A program made the translations under genes and the position numbers. This document shows, in pieces, positions 18,012 to 25,489 of a stretch of 64,000 nt of DNA. The DNA is from a bacterium (lineage in GTDB: Bacteria > UBP6 > UBA1177). The notes beneath the pieces were generated by a model. The model made no database searches and had not been told where the DNA came from. It was given only the letters and a program-made list of their open reading frames with translations. Within the stretch, counting starts at the first letter, position 1, and every line of letters begins with the position of its first letter. The stretch is from contig JAEESW010000008.1 of assembly GCA_016290135.1 (NCBI GenBank), positions 1 through 64,000 of the forward strand, read 5' to 3'.

Positions 18012-18106
18012 CCCTTATTTCGAAAAATCCCGGCTCTGAGATCCGCCGGTTTGCCAAAAAGGAACAGAGTTCAGGAACATAAAAGCGTAAACGGTGCGGA
18101 TAATCC

Positions 18107-18134
18107 TTGCCAATTTGTTCAAACTGCCTAAAAT
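18107..18134 (+). promoter_or_regulatory. Promoter of the MBL-fold lipoprotein
   Basis: TTGCCA (18107-18112), 16-base spacer, TAAAAT (18129-18134). AAGGAG at 18157-18162 precedes ATG 18168. Confidence 0.5.
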
Positions 18135-18167
18135 TATGCAGTTTTTTTGTTTATTAAGGAGATGGAA

Positions 18168-18977
18168 ATGAAAAAGTTTTTTGTTCTTTTTGCTCTTTTG
18201 ACGGCCTTTATTTTTGCGGCCTGCACCGGAACGGTGTCGAATCAGGCCGAAAAGAACGACAAGAAAACGGAACAGGATCAGGTGTCTGCATCTGGATCAG
18301 TGGAGCAGGAAAACGAAACAGAAAAGGAGGAAACGGTGAAAAGCACAAAAGCTAAACTTCTTTACATGGGACATGCGAGCCTCCGCATCACTACAGCTGA
18401 AGGGAAGGTGATCTACATAGATCCTTTCGCCGGCGACGGATACGGGCCTGAGGCCGATCTTATCCTTGTTACCCACGCCCACTTCGACCACAATGCTCTC
18501 GACAAAGTGAAAAACCGCAGGAGCGACTGCCGGACCATCACTTGGAAAGAGGCTCTCGACGGCGGAAAACACCAGACTTTCGATCTCGGATATGTGAAGA
18601 TCGAAGCGGTGGAAGCGGGTTACAACAAAAATCACGACGTGAAAGAGTGCGTCGGCTATATCCTTACATTCTCCGACGGCGTATCGGTCTATGTTTCGGG
18701 TGACACGAGCAAGACCGAGCAGATGCCGGCACTGGCGGAACAGAAGCTCGACTACGCTTTCTACTGCTGCGACGGCGTATACAACATGGATCTGCCGGAA
18801 GCGGCCGAGTGCGCGAAACTTGTCGGAGCGAAGCACGATGTCCCCTATCATGTCGTACCGCCGAAGGACGGAAAATATTTCGACAGATCCAGAGCTGAGC
18901 AGTTTGATTCGCCGAACCGCCTGATAATCAATGAAGGTGAGGAGATAGAACTGGTATCAGACAGCAAAGAACACTGA
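18168..18977 (+). CDS. UlaG-like metallo-beta-lactamase-fold lipoprotein
   Basis: A 269-residue MBL-fold hydrolase exported as a lipoprotein: signal ending in FIFAAC, then about 40 residues of Lys, Glu and Gln linker. The fold starts at AKLLYMGHASLRI. The metal motif is THAHFDHNAL, with VSGDTS and VPYHVVPPKD further on, as in the UlaG/L-ascorbate-6-phosphate lactonase-like and YycJ-like branch (MBL_2). Relatives of this type are usually cytosolic; here a leader has been added. Substrate unknown. It is the first gene of the redox-rich region, just before the first repeat pair at 19012. ATG 18168 is used because a good AAGGAG precedes it. Confidence 0.78.
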   Translation: MKKFFVLFALLTAFIFAACTGTVSNQAEKNDKKTEQDQVSASGSVEQENETEKEETVKSTKAKLLYMGHASLRITTAEGKVIYIDPFAGDGYGPEADLILVTHAHFDHNALDKVKNRRSDCRTITWKEALDGGKHQTFDLGYVKIEAVEAGYNKNHDVKECVGYILTFSDGVSVYVSGDTSKTEQMPALAEQKLDYAFYCCDGVYNMDLPEAAECAKLVGAKHDVPYHVVPPKDGKYFDRSRAEQFDSPNRLIINEGEEIELVSDSKEH

Positions 18978-19010
18978 TCCAAAGCGAAGAACAAGTTGAA
19001 AACAAAAAAA

Positions 19011-19050
19011 CTGACACGGTGTCAATTTTGTTTATTCTGACGCGGTGACG
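19011..19050 (+). promoter_or_regulatory. Promoter with two operator-like repeats before flavodoxin 1
   Basis: Perfect repeat TGACACGGTGTCA at 19012-19024 and a degenerate copy TGACGCGGTGACG at 19038-19050. CTGACA (19011-19016) and TATTCT (19033-19038) form a promoter with 16-base spacing, so one repeat covers -35 and the other lies at the start site. Confidence 0.7.
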
Positions 19051-19104
19051 GTATGATCTTCATTTTAGAAATTTTAGGAGAAACAGATAAAAAGGAGAAA
19101 ACTT

Positions 19105-19842
19105 ATGTTCTCAAAAATGTGGAATGAAATTTCTGCGCACAAAGTGCGTTATTCAGTGATTTCAGCGGTTCTGGTGCTTGCAGTCGTGCTCTTTGCGCTT
19201 TTCGGAGTTTCCTACATCAGAAGGCACTTCCAGACTGTGAATATCGACCGTGAACAGGCGGCTCGTACCGAACAGATCGACATGAAAGGGAAAAAGGGGA
19301 TCATCGTTTACTTCACCAGAGTCGGAAACACCGATTTTGCAAAGGATGTCGATGCGGTATCCAGCGCCTCTTTAATGAATGACGGCGGAAAACTTGTGGG
19401 AAACAGTGAACTTTTGTCTAAAATGATCGCAAATGCCACGGGTTATCCGCTCTACGCGATAAAGACAAAAAACAAATACCCTTCAAGCTACGTCGACACC
19501 GTCATCGAAGCCACCAAAGAGTTCCAGGGAGAAAAGCCTGTTGAACTTGAAGGCGCCGCACCGGATCTTTCCGGTTATGACACGGTCATTCTGGTCTATC
19601 CGCTCTGGCACTGGACGCTTCCCGTTCCTGTGCAGAAATTCCTGACTGAAAATAAACTTGAAGGCAAGACCCTTTATTCTCTGGTAACGCACGGCGGCAG
19701 CGGTTTCGGAAACGCGATCAAGGATACCCCGAAATGGACCTCGGCAAAGGTAAGTCCTCTGACGCTTTCGGTATATGACGATGAGGTCACGGTCTCACTT
19801 CCTAAAGTTCTTGAATGGGTGAAAAAAATCGCTGACAATTGA
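19105..19842 (+). CDS. Membrane-anchored flavodoxin
   Basis: A 245-residue protein with one N-terminal membrane segment (about 15-37) and a flavodoxin-4-type domain from KGIIVYFTRVGNT (about 66, the FMN phosphate loop) to the end. YPLWHWTLPVPVQKFL and THGGSGFG are the later FMN-contact strands. It should carry electrons or reduce quinone-like substrates at the membrane. It is closely similar over its whole length to the C-terminal half of the 32173-33600 fusion protein, including the membrane segment (RYSVIS...GVSYIRRHFQ). It looks like a detached copy of that half. It is controlled by a promoter bracketed by two 13-bp repeats. Confidence 0.83.
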   Translation: MFSKMWNEISAHKVRYSVISAVLVLAVVLFALFGVSYIRRHFQTVNIDREQAARTEQIDMKGKKGIIVYFTRVGNTDFAKDVDAVSSASLMNDGGKLVGNSELLSKMIANATGYPLYAIKTKNKYPSSYVDTVIEATKEFQGEKPVELEGAAPDLSGYDTVILVYPLWHWTLPVPVQKFLTENKLEGKTLYSLVTHGGSGFGNAIKDTPKWTSAKVSPLTLSVYDDEVTVSLPKVLEWVKKIADN

Positions 19843-19988
19843 ACCAAGAGAGCCGGCAGAAGGAGAGATTCGCAGGAATCCTTGCGCTTTTACGGCGAAA
19901 TCGCGGTGCTTGTCGCACAGAAGCGCGGCATCAAAAACAAGATCGCACTTCTCAAGCTTGAAGGATTTTGCGGTTTCCTGCATTAAAT

Positions 19989-20035
19989 TGACACGGTGTC
20001 AGTTTTCTTGTAATTACGATCCTGACACGATGCCG
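19989..20035 (+). promoter_or_regulatory. Operator-like repeat pair before fic
   Basis: TGACACGGTGTCA at 19989-20001 (perfect) and TGACACGATGCCG at 20023-20035 (three changes), 34 bases apart. The 19843-19988 stretch before it has no convincing gene. Confidence 0.6.
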
Positions 20036-20043
20036 GCAAACTC

Positions 20044-20103
20044 TTGCAATATTCCGATAATTACGTTAGTATCGTTCCGATAATTGTTTATTATTCCGAT
20101 AAT
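20044..20103 (+). promoter_or_regulatory. fic promoter region with three TTCCGATAAT direct repeats
   Basis: TTCCGATAAT occurs at 20052-20061, 20075-20084 and 20094-20103, all just before the fic start. TTGCAA (20044-20049) and TAGTAT (20067-20072) form a possible promoter in which one repeat lies in the spacer and two lie downstream. The layout suggests autoregulation by the HTH of the Fic protein itself (inference). Confidence 0.6.
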
Positions 20104-20115
20104 CGAGGTCGAAAG

Positions 20116-21030
20116 ATGAAAACTGACGGAACTTTTTTAACTGTTGCTCAGGCTGCAGGGAAATGGAATATATCTGAAAGACGCATCAGGGTCTTGTGTT
20201 CCGAAGGGAAGATCCCGGGTGCTGTGCAGCAGGGTCGCGGCTGGAAGATACCGCTTGATGCGATGAAGCCTTCAGACGGCAGGATAAAACGGACTGAAAA
20301 CCTGATCTCCGTGATTGACGAAAAAAAGCGGCTTTTGGACACGCTGCGCCCGTTTACGCAGGGAGAACTTGAACGCCTGAATGAAGAATTCGTCACGGAA
20401 TACACCTACAATTCCAATGCGATAGAGGGAAACACTCTTACTCTGCGAGAAACGGATATGGTTTTGCGCGGTCTCACAATCGACAAAAAGCCGCTTGCCC
20501 ACCATCTTGAAGCGATCGGTCATAAGGAAGCGTTTGATTATGTCGTTTCGCTTGTGCAGCAGAATGAGCCGCTTACGGAAAGAATCATCAAGGAGATCCA
20601 TTACTTAGTGCTGGCAGATAAAAAAGAGGACAGGGGTGTTTACCGCCGTATTCCCGTAAGCATAATGGGGGCGGCGCACGAGCCTGTTCAGCCTTATCTT
20701 ATCCAGCCTGAGATGGAAAAACTGCTTTCTGATTATGCTGAAGACAAAACTCATATCGTTTCCCGCCTTGCACGCTTTCACATTGAATTCGAGGCGATTC
20801 ATCCGTTCATAGACGGAAACGGCAGGACAGGCAGACTTCTTGTAAATTTGGAACTGATGAAGGCCGGATTTCCGCCAATCGACATAAAATTTGCCGACAG
20901 GGTTTCTTACTACAATGCGTTCGATGAATACCATGTCAGGCACGATCTCGGTGCTATGGAACAGCTTTTTGCGAGGGCGCTGAACGAGCGGCTCGATTTT
21001 TATATTTCTCTAAGGAAAGAAAATAACTGA
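20116..21030 (+). CDS. Fic-domain AMP-transferase-like protein with HTH
   Basis: A 304-residue class II Fic protein. The N-terminal 50 residues look like a helix-turn-helix (FLTVAQAAGKWNISERRIRV, then LCSEGKIPG), as in excisionase/MerR-like domains. The inhibitory helix motif SNAIEGN ([S/T]xxxE[G/N]) is at about 100-106, and the Fic core HPFIDGNGRTGRL is at about 231-243 with all catalytic residues: His, Phe, Asp, Gly-Asn-Gly, Arg. It probably transfers AMP from ATP to a Ser/Thr/Tyr hydroxyl of a target or to itself, and is autoinhibited. No antitoxin gene is adjacent. ATG 20116 was chosen by GAGG upstream. Three copies of TTCCGATAAT precede it. Confidence 0.88.
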   Translation: MKTDGTFLTVAQAAGKWNISERRIRVLCSEGKIPGAVQQGRGWKIPLDAMKPSDGRIKRTENLISVIDEKKRLLDTLRPFTQGELERLNEEFVTEYTYNSNAIEGNTLTLRETDMVLRGLTIDKKPLAHHLEAIGHKEAFDYVVSLVQQNEPLTERIIKEIHYLVLADKKEDRGVYRRIPVSIMGAAHEPVQPYLIQPEMEKLLSDYAEDKTHIVSRLARFHIEFEAIHPFIDGNGRTGRLLVNLELMKAGFPPIDIKFADRVSYYNAFDEYHVRHDLGAMEQLFARALNERLDFYISLRKENN

Positions 21031-21064
21031 CACGATGTCAAAATAAAAAATTGATACGGTGTCA
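21028..21064. promoter_or_regulatory. Repeat pair between fic and rrf2
   Basis: TGACACGATGTCA at 21028-21040 and TGATACGGTGTCA at 21052-21064, 24 bases apart with an A-rich spacer. The site lies between two convergent genes, touching the fic stop, so it does not front an obvious start. It could bind a regulator or be a relic of rearrangement. Confidence 0.6.
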
Positions 21065-21071
21065 GTATAAA

Positions 21072-21494
21072 TCACTTAACCTGTTCAACCAGATCTGCAA
21101 TGGTTGTTTTGGAAAGTTCTGTTTCAAGCGCATTCTGGGCATTGTGCAGAACGGGGTCAAGGACTGTGTGGATGTTTTTTCCTATCGGGCATTCTGGATT
21201 GGGGGAGGGATGAAAGTTAAAAACTTCCTGTCCGCACTCGGTATCATTTATTGCATGATAAACGTCAAGCAGACTGATTTTGTCGGGGTTTTTCGCCAGA
21301 TGTGATCCGCCGACACCGGCTGTTGTCTCGATCAGCCCTGCGTGTTGGAGCTGAAGCAGGATTTTTCTGATTATGACCGCATTGACTCCGGTGCTTCCGG
21401 CAATGAAATCGGATGTTACGCGGTAATCGTTTTCAAAATACATGATGCACAGAAGTGTGTGCACCGCCGCAGTGAAACGGACTGTGATTTTCAT
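21072..21494 (-). CDS. Rrf2-family transcription regulator, YwnA-like
   Basis: A 140-residue Rrf2 regulator with a winged helix (VTSDFIAGSTGVNAVIIRKILLQLQHAGLIETTAGVG) and the C-terminal dimer helix. The FeS ligands of IscR/NsrR are absent. Three Cys are present (16, 87, 102), the last two in DTECGQE and PECPIGK, and could serve as a thiol switch; YwnA/HypR-type members act in this way. It is the last gene of the minus-strand run with SirTM, macrodomain and oxidoreductase; B. subtilis ywnA and ywnB are also neighbours. An AAGGGG site precedes ATG 21494. Likely target: the palindrome at 23862-23881 in front of the run. Confidence 0.85.
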   Translation of the reverse strand: MKITVRFTAAVHTLLCIMYFENDYRVTSDFIAGSTGVNAVIIRKILLQLQHAGLIETTAGVGGSHLAKNPDKISLLDVYHAINDTECGQEVFNFHPSPNPECPIGKNIHTVLDPVLHNAQNALETELSKTTIADLVEQVK

Positions 21495-21532
21495 TGATCC
21501 CCTTCTTAAGCAAATCAGTAAAAGGCAGAACA

Positions 21533-22411
21533 TTAAAGTATTCTGCCGAACCCTATGTTTTTACCAGAGAAATTCGTTTTTGTATATAAAAAAACATCGC
21601 CGATATCGCCGTTGATACATAGTGATCTGTTTGAAATTTCCGACGGAACGACCGCTTCCCCGAAGTTTACGCAGACATAGAAAGCGTTTTTGTTGAGCGT
21701 GGTCATGCGCCAGAACGGATATTTGATGATCATAGGAGTGTTTCCGCCGACTCCGAGTTCGAGGAAGAGGACTTTCCCGTCTTTCGTGGCATTTCTTGAA
21801 ACAAGAAAATTTTTGTATCTTTCTGACGCCGCGTACCAGCCTTCATCCTGCACGAAAGTGTTGTCGGAACGAAGATTCATGCTCATCGGCTTTCCGCATT
21901 TAGGGCAGTGAGGAACAAGTTTGGACGGGATTTTCATATCGCGCTGCTCTTCAAACATAAGCCTGATTTCCGCTTCGTTGTCGTAAGTCTCCTGATGACA
22001 CGGCTCGCTGCACTGGAACAAACCATAATCTCCCTGCATGTAATAAAGGCGCGATTTGTCGAATCCAGCTTTCTGAAAACAATGGTCGACATTCGTAGTT
22101 ATGACAAAATAATCCTTATCTTTCACAAGAGAAAGCAGATTTTTGTACACAGGTTTCGGGGCATCCATGTAGCGGTTTATCATAATGTAGCGGCTCCAGT
22201 ATGCCCAGAACTCCTCATAACTCGGAAACGGGTAAAAACCGCCTGAATACATATCGGTAAAGCCGTATTTCTTAACAAAATCGGGGAAGTATTTTTCAAG
22301 CCTTTCCCCTGAATAGGTCAATCCTGCCGAAGTCGAAAGTCCGGCACCTGCTCCGATGATGATAGTGTCGTTTTCTGCAAGTACCGATTTCAGTTTTTCA
22401 ATCTCTTCCAT
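21533..22411 (-). CDS. SirTM-type sirtuin, macrodomain-linked
   Basis: A 292-residue sirtuin of the SirTM class, which in Staphylococcus and Streptococcus modifies target proteins with ADP-ribose instead of deacetylating them. The Rossmann motif is GAGAGLSTSAG (20-30). Asn107 (TTNVDH) and Gln126 (YMQGDYG) sit where the class has catalytic Asn and Gln; ordinary sirtuins have His at the latter. Zinc ligands are Cys134, Cys138 and the CPKC pair (about 170-173). The gene overlaps the macrodomain gene by 14 bases. The usual partners GcvH-L and a lipoate ligase are not present here, so the modified protein is unknown. Function by family; target is open. Confidence 0.85.
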   Translation of the reverse strand: MEEIEKLKSVLAENDTIIIGAGAGLSTSAGLTYSGERLEKYFPDFVKKYGFTDMYSGGFYPFPSYEEFWAYWSRYIMINRYMDAPKPVYKNLLSLVKDKDYFVITTNVDHCFQKAGFDKSRLYYMQGDYGLFQCSEPCHQETYDNEAEIRLMFEEQRDMKIPSKLVPHCPKCGKPMSMNLRSDNTFVQDEGWYAASERYKNFLVSRNATKDGKVLFLELGVGGNTPMIIKYPFWRMTTLNKNAFYVCVNFGEAVVPSEISNRSLCINGDIGDVFLYTKTNFSGKNIGFGRIL

Positions 22412-23180
22412 AGAGAATTCTCCTGTAAATTACCTCATCTTTTTCAGAAAAGACGTTGAATACGATTTTCATTCCGTCTCCGCTCTGTTCTTTCCATTTG
22501 CGCACGGTGTCAACGGCAATTTCCGCCGCCCTGTCGGCAGGAAAGCGGAATACGCCGGTTGAGATACAGCAGAATGCGATAGAAACACAGCCGTTTGCTT
22601 TCGCAATATCAAGGCAGCTTTTGTAGCAGGAAGCGAGCAGATCGCGGTCAGTTGCGGTAAGTTCTCCTCTGACGATAGGGCCCACGGTATGGATCACGTA
22701 TTTGCTCGGGAGATTGAATGCAGGCGTGATTTTTGCCTGACCTGCAGGCTCTTCGTGTCCCTGTTTTTGCATGATATCCGCACACACAGCACGAAGCTGG
22801 ATCCCTGCAAATGTATGTATGCAGTTATCGATGCACAAATGGCACGGCTGCCAGCAACCGGTCATTCCGCTGTTAGCCGCATTCACGATGGCGTCCACTT
22901 TGAGAGTCGTTATATCGCCGCGCCACAAATAAAGTTCGTTGTCGGCAGAGTGCAGATCCGCAATATCCGTGATTACGTGCGAGCGGTTTTCTTCCTGAAG
23001 ATATTCATCTTGTATTTTCAAAAATTCATCGCTTGCGGGAAGCGGCGGCCTGACATTCACTAAAGAGCGTAAAAGATCTTTCTGCTCATCATCAGTCTGC
23101 GGAATTTCAATCTCTTCATACTGCGGATTTTCTTTAAGAAGATATTTTATCAGAAATTCTCTTCGTTCTCTTTGTGTCAT
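22398..23180 (-). CDS. Zn-containing macrodomain ADP-ribosyl hydrolase
   Basis: A 260-residue macrodomain protein expected to remove ADP-ribose placed by the neighbouring SirTM. The ADP-ribose motifs are GDITTLKVDAIVNAANS (about 88-104) and STGVFRFP (about 205-212). Between them lies the zinc segment of the Zn-macro class: Cys109, Cys113, His114, Cys116, Cys120 and His122 in GCWQPCHLCIDNCIH. The first 80 residues are a helical extension typical of SirTM-linked macrodomains. ATG 23180 follows GGAGGGC; an earlier in-frame Met is rejected for lack of a site. It follows the oxidoreductase gene by 16 bases and overlaps sirtuin by 14. Confidence 0.88.
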   Translation of the reverse strand: MTQRERREFLIKYLLKENPQYEEIEIPQTDDEQKDLLRSLVNVRPPLPASDEFLKIQDEYLQEENRSHVITDIADLHSADNELYLWRGDITTLKVDAIVNAANSGMTGCWQPCHLCIDNCIHTFAGIQLRAVCADIMQKQGHEEPAGQAKITPAFNLPSKYVIHTVGPIVRGELTATDRDLLASCYKSCLDIAKANGCVSIAFCCISTGVFRFPADRAAEIAVDTVRKWKEQSGDGMKIVFNVFSEKDEVIYRRILYGRD

Positions 23181-23196
23181 GCCGCCCTCCAAAAAA

Positions 23197-23826
23197 CTAT
23201 TCCCTTACAAGAGAAATTCTCTTCTGTATATTATTTCCTTTTGTGATTTCTTCAATAAGTGCAGCAGCGTAGTCGGCATAGCTGATGATGCTTTCGCCTT
23301 TCGAGTTGAGAGTGAGTTCCTCTCCGCCCCAGATCCATTTTCCTGTTTTAGGTGCTTCAGCCTGAAAGTCTCCGGCAGGGCTGATGTATGTCCATTTGAC
23401 ATCGTTTCTCTTTCTCAAATCTGCCAGAGCAGCCGCCATTGCACATGCAAGCGGTTTGAAGATGTCTGGAAAATCCGGAGTTTCGGAAACGGTCATGGTG
23501 TGTTCCTTGTTTACATAAAGGCTTCCTGCGCCGCCTACAACGACAAGGCGTGTTTCGGTTCCGGAAAGCAGATCGCAAAGGTGAGAAAGCGATTTTCCGT
23601 GGTTCGGAAGCTCGGCTTCTACCCATGCGCCGAAAGCGTCAACGACAGCATCGAAACCGGCGAGATCATTTTTTGTGAGCGCGAAAATGTCCTTCTGAAC
23701 AAAATTTTTTGCCGCGCTTTTGTTCTCCTCGCGGGCGAATCCCGTAACATCCATACCTGCCGCAAGTGCTTCCGCGACAACAAGTTTTCCGACTTTTCCG
23801 TTCGAGCAAATAACTGCAACTTTCAT
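23197..23826 (-). CDS. NAD(P)-binding oxidoreductase, YwnB/NmrA-like
   Basis: A 209-residue short SDR-like Rossmann protein (VAVICSNGKVGKLVVAEALA; GxxGxxG modified to NGKVGK) of the NAD(P)H-binding, YwnB-like family, with VVGGAGSLYVN and YISPAGDFQAEAP further on. Such proteins may bind NAD(P)H and act as quinone or azo reductases or sensors; the reaction is not known. GGAGGAAATT precedes ATG 23826. It is the first gene of a run with a macrodomain, SirTM and Rrf2 regulator. A protein that handles NAD(P)H next to two enzymes that use or act on NAD-derived ADP-ribose is suggestive of redox control. Confidence 0.82.
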   Translation of the reverse strand: MKVAVICSNGKVGKLVVAEALAAGMDVTGFAREENKSAAKNFVQKDIFALTKNDLAGFDAVVDAFGAWVEAELPNHGKSLSHLCDLLSGTETRLVVVGGAGSLYVNKEHTMTVSETPDFPDIFKPLACAMAAALADLRKRNDVKWTYISPAGDFQAEAPKTGKWIWGGEELTLNSKGESIISYADYAAALIEEITKGNNIQKRISLVRE

Positions 23827-23861
23827 AATTTCCTCCATTCAAAAATTAAAAAAAACTTCGG

Positions 23862-23881
23862 CAAAGAATCGTTGTTCTTTG
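23862..23881 (-). promoter_or_regulatory. Palindromic operator, likely Rrf2 site
   Basis: Inverted repeat CAAAGAA-N6-TTCTTTG, perfect over 7 bp, in the 5' region of the oxidoreductase gene, between its promoter and start. A second related element with the core TCGTTGTT and flanking GAA/TTC lies at about 23929-23947. Two copies flank the promoter, which fits repression by the Rrf2 protein at the end of the operon (inference). Confidence 0.6.
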
Positions 23882-23898
23882 TCAATTACAACTGTGCA

Positions 23899-23926
23899 AA
23901 TATAAACGCTTTTGATGTAATGTCAA
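23899..23926 (-). promoter_or_regulatory. Promoter of the oxidoreductase-macrodomain-SirTM-Rrf2 run
   Basis: Minus strand TTGACA (23926-23921), 16-base spacer, TATATT (23904-23899). It lies in the 331-base gap 23827-24157, which also holds the three repeats of the divergent dehydrogenase gene; 23950-24060 shows nothing else I can call. Confidence 0.65.
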
Positions 23927-24060
23927 TAGAACATCGTTGTTTTCTTTGATGTTTTTTCAAATATTGCTGAAATTGTTAAAGAAAAACTATCCGGAAGATC
24001 TTTCACATTTGTTCAAGATGACGATTTGCTGGCGTGCTGTCCGTCTTCCTGTAAAAAAAC

Positions 24061-24123
24061 TGACACGGTGTCAAAATACAAAATTGACACAGTGTCATTT
24101 TTATTTATTCTGACGCTGTGACG
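24061..24123 (+). promoter_or_regulatory. Triple operator-like repeat and promoter before the alcohol dehydrogenase
   Basis: Copies at 24061-24073 (TGACACGGTGTCA), 24085-24097 (TGACACAGTGTCA) and 24111-24123 (TGACGCTGTGACG), spaced 24 and 26. TTGACA (24084-24089) and TATTCT (24106-24111) form a 16-base-spaced promoter, so copy 2 covers -35 and copy 3 the start site. Confidence 0.72.
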
Positions 24124-24157
24124 TGATAATGTTCGTTTTAACTAAAAGGAGGCTTTT

Positions 24158-25324
24158 ATGAACGGAAACTTTGTTTATTCAAACCCTACAAGGCTTTATT
24201 TCGGTGACAAATCCCTTAATTTCCTGAAAGACGAGCTTGCCAAATACGGCAGAAAAATCATGCTGAGCTACGGCGGCGGTTCTATCAAAAAGAACGGGAT
24301 CTACGACGCTGTCATGGAAATTCTCAAAAGTTCAGGCAAGGAGGTTTTCGAGGATCCCGGCGTTATGCCGAATCCGACTGTTGAAAAACTGCTCGAAGGG
24401 TGCAGGATCGCCCGTGAAAACGATGTCGATTTCATTCTTGCGGTAGGCGGCGGCTCTGTTGTTGACTATGCGAAAGGCGTTGCTGTATCGGCCTGGTATG
24501 ACGGCGATCCGTGGGAAAAATACTATCTCAAAATGGAAGATCCGGCAAACAGGATCCTTCCTCTGGGATGCGTTCTTACGATGGTCGGAACAGGAAGCGA
24601 AATGAACGGTGGATCGGTTATCACGAACCATGAGCAGAAACTCAAAATCGGCCATGTTTTCGGCGAGGAACTCTACCCGAAATTCGCGATTTTAAATCCG
24701 AAATACACTTTTTCGATCCCGAAAAGGCAGATGATCGCTGGATTTTTCGACATCATGTCGCACATAATGGAGCAGTATTTCTCTGGCGACGACGACAACA
24801 CTTCCGACTATATCGCCGAAGGTCTCATGCGCTCGCTCATCCACTCCTCGCGCATCGCTGTCAAAAATCCTGAGGATTACGAGGCGAGAAGCAACATCAT
24901 GTGGATCGCGACATGGGCACTCAACACCCTCATCGGAAAAGGAAAACCGCAGGACTGGATGGTCCATATGATCGGTCAGTCGATCGGAGCGTTCACCGAT
25001 GCGACCCACGGAATGACTCTTTCGGGCGTATCGCTTCCTTACTACCGCGTTTCCATGAAAGATGCGCCGTGGAAATTCGCCCGTTTCGCAAAAAATGTCT
25101 GGGACGTTGACTGCACAGGCAAAAGCGAGGAGAAAATCGCGGAAGAAGGACTTCAGGCGATGGAAAACTGGATGAAGGAACTCGGTCTCTGCCTTCATAT
25201 TGCGGAACTCGGCGTTACGGAAGAGATGTTTGAAGGGATCGCGAAAGGGACTTTCCTCATCAATTCAGGCTATCACAAGTTCACGAAAGATGAAATCGTT
25301 CAGATTTTGAAAGAGAGTATGTAA
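24158..25324 (+). CDS. Iron-containing alcohol dehydrogenase, YqhD/BDH-like
   Basis: A 388-residue group III dehydrogenase, expected to reduce aldehydes with NADPH, which fits detoxification of reactive aldehydes. The cofactor loop is AVGGGSVVDYAKG (about 105-118), and TMVGTGSEMNGG follows. Metal ligands are Asp in FFDIMSH, His in the same segment and two His in VHMIGQSIGAFTDATHGMTL. The length is that of YqhD. AAAAGGAGGC lies before ATG 24158. It stands alone between its triple-repeat promoter and a degenerate repeat after the stop (25342). Confidence 0.9.
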   Translation: MNGNFVYSNPTRLYFGDKSLNFLKDELAKYGRKIMLSYGGGSIKKNGIYDAVMEILKSSGKEVFEDPGVMPNPTVEKLLEGCRIARENDVDFILAVGGGSVVDYAKGVAVSAWYDGDPWEKYYLKMEDPANRILPLGCVLTMVGTGSEMNGGSVITNHEQKLKIGHVFGEELYPKFAILNPKYTFSIPKRQMIAGFFDIMSHIMEQYFSGDDDNTSDYIAEGLMRSLIHSSRIAVKNPEDYEARSNIMWIATWALNTLIGKGKPQDWMVHMIGQSIGAFTDATHGMTLSGVSLPYYRVSMKDAPWKFARFAKNVWDVDCTGKSEEKIAEEGLQAMENWMKELGLCLHIAELGVTEEMFEGIAKGTFLINSGYHKFTKDEIVQILKESM

Positions 25325-25341
25325 TAAATCGGAATGATAAG

Positions 25342-25354
25342 TGACACAAAGTCA
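25342..25354 (+). promoter_or_regulatory. Degenerate repeat after the dehydrogenase gene
   Basis: TGACACAAAGTCA keeps the TGAC-N5-GTCA frame and is followed by GAATAATGTTCG, the same trailer seen after other copies. It is 17 bases after the dehydrogenase stop. Confidence 0.5.
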
Positions 25355-25489
25355 GAATAATGTTCGCAACTGATTTTCCCATTAAACCAACAAAGTCTTT
25401 GTAATTTTTCTCCAAAAACCTTGCCATTTTTTGCCCTTTCTTTATTATACTTTGCGTTGATTTTATGCACCTTTCATTTCGAGGATTCC

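Noticed and set aside
19795-19983. Short minus-strand frame between flavodoxin 1 and fic
   Set aside because: 62 codons without a recognised family or ribosome site; possibly a gene remnant but unsupported.
21028-21064. Repeats as rho-independent terminators
   Set aside because: The palindrome is too short to form a stable stem with a loop, and the T-tract is not consistent.
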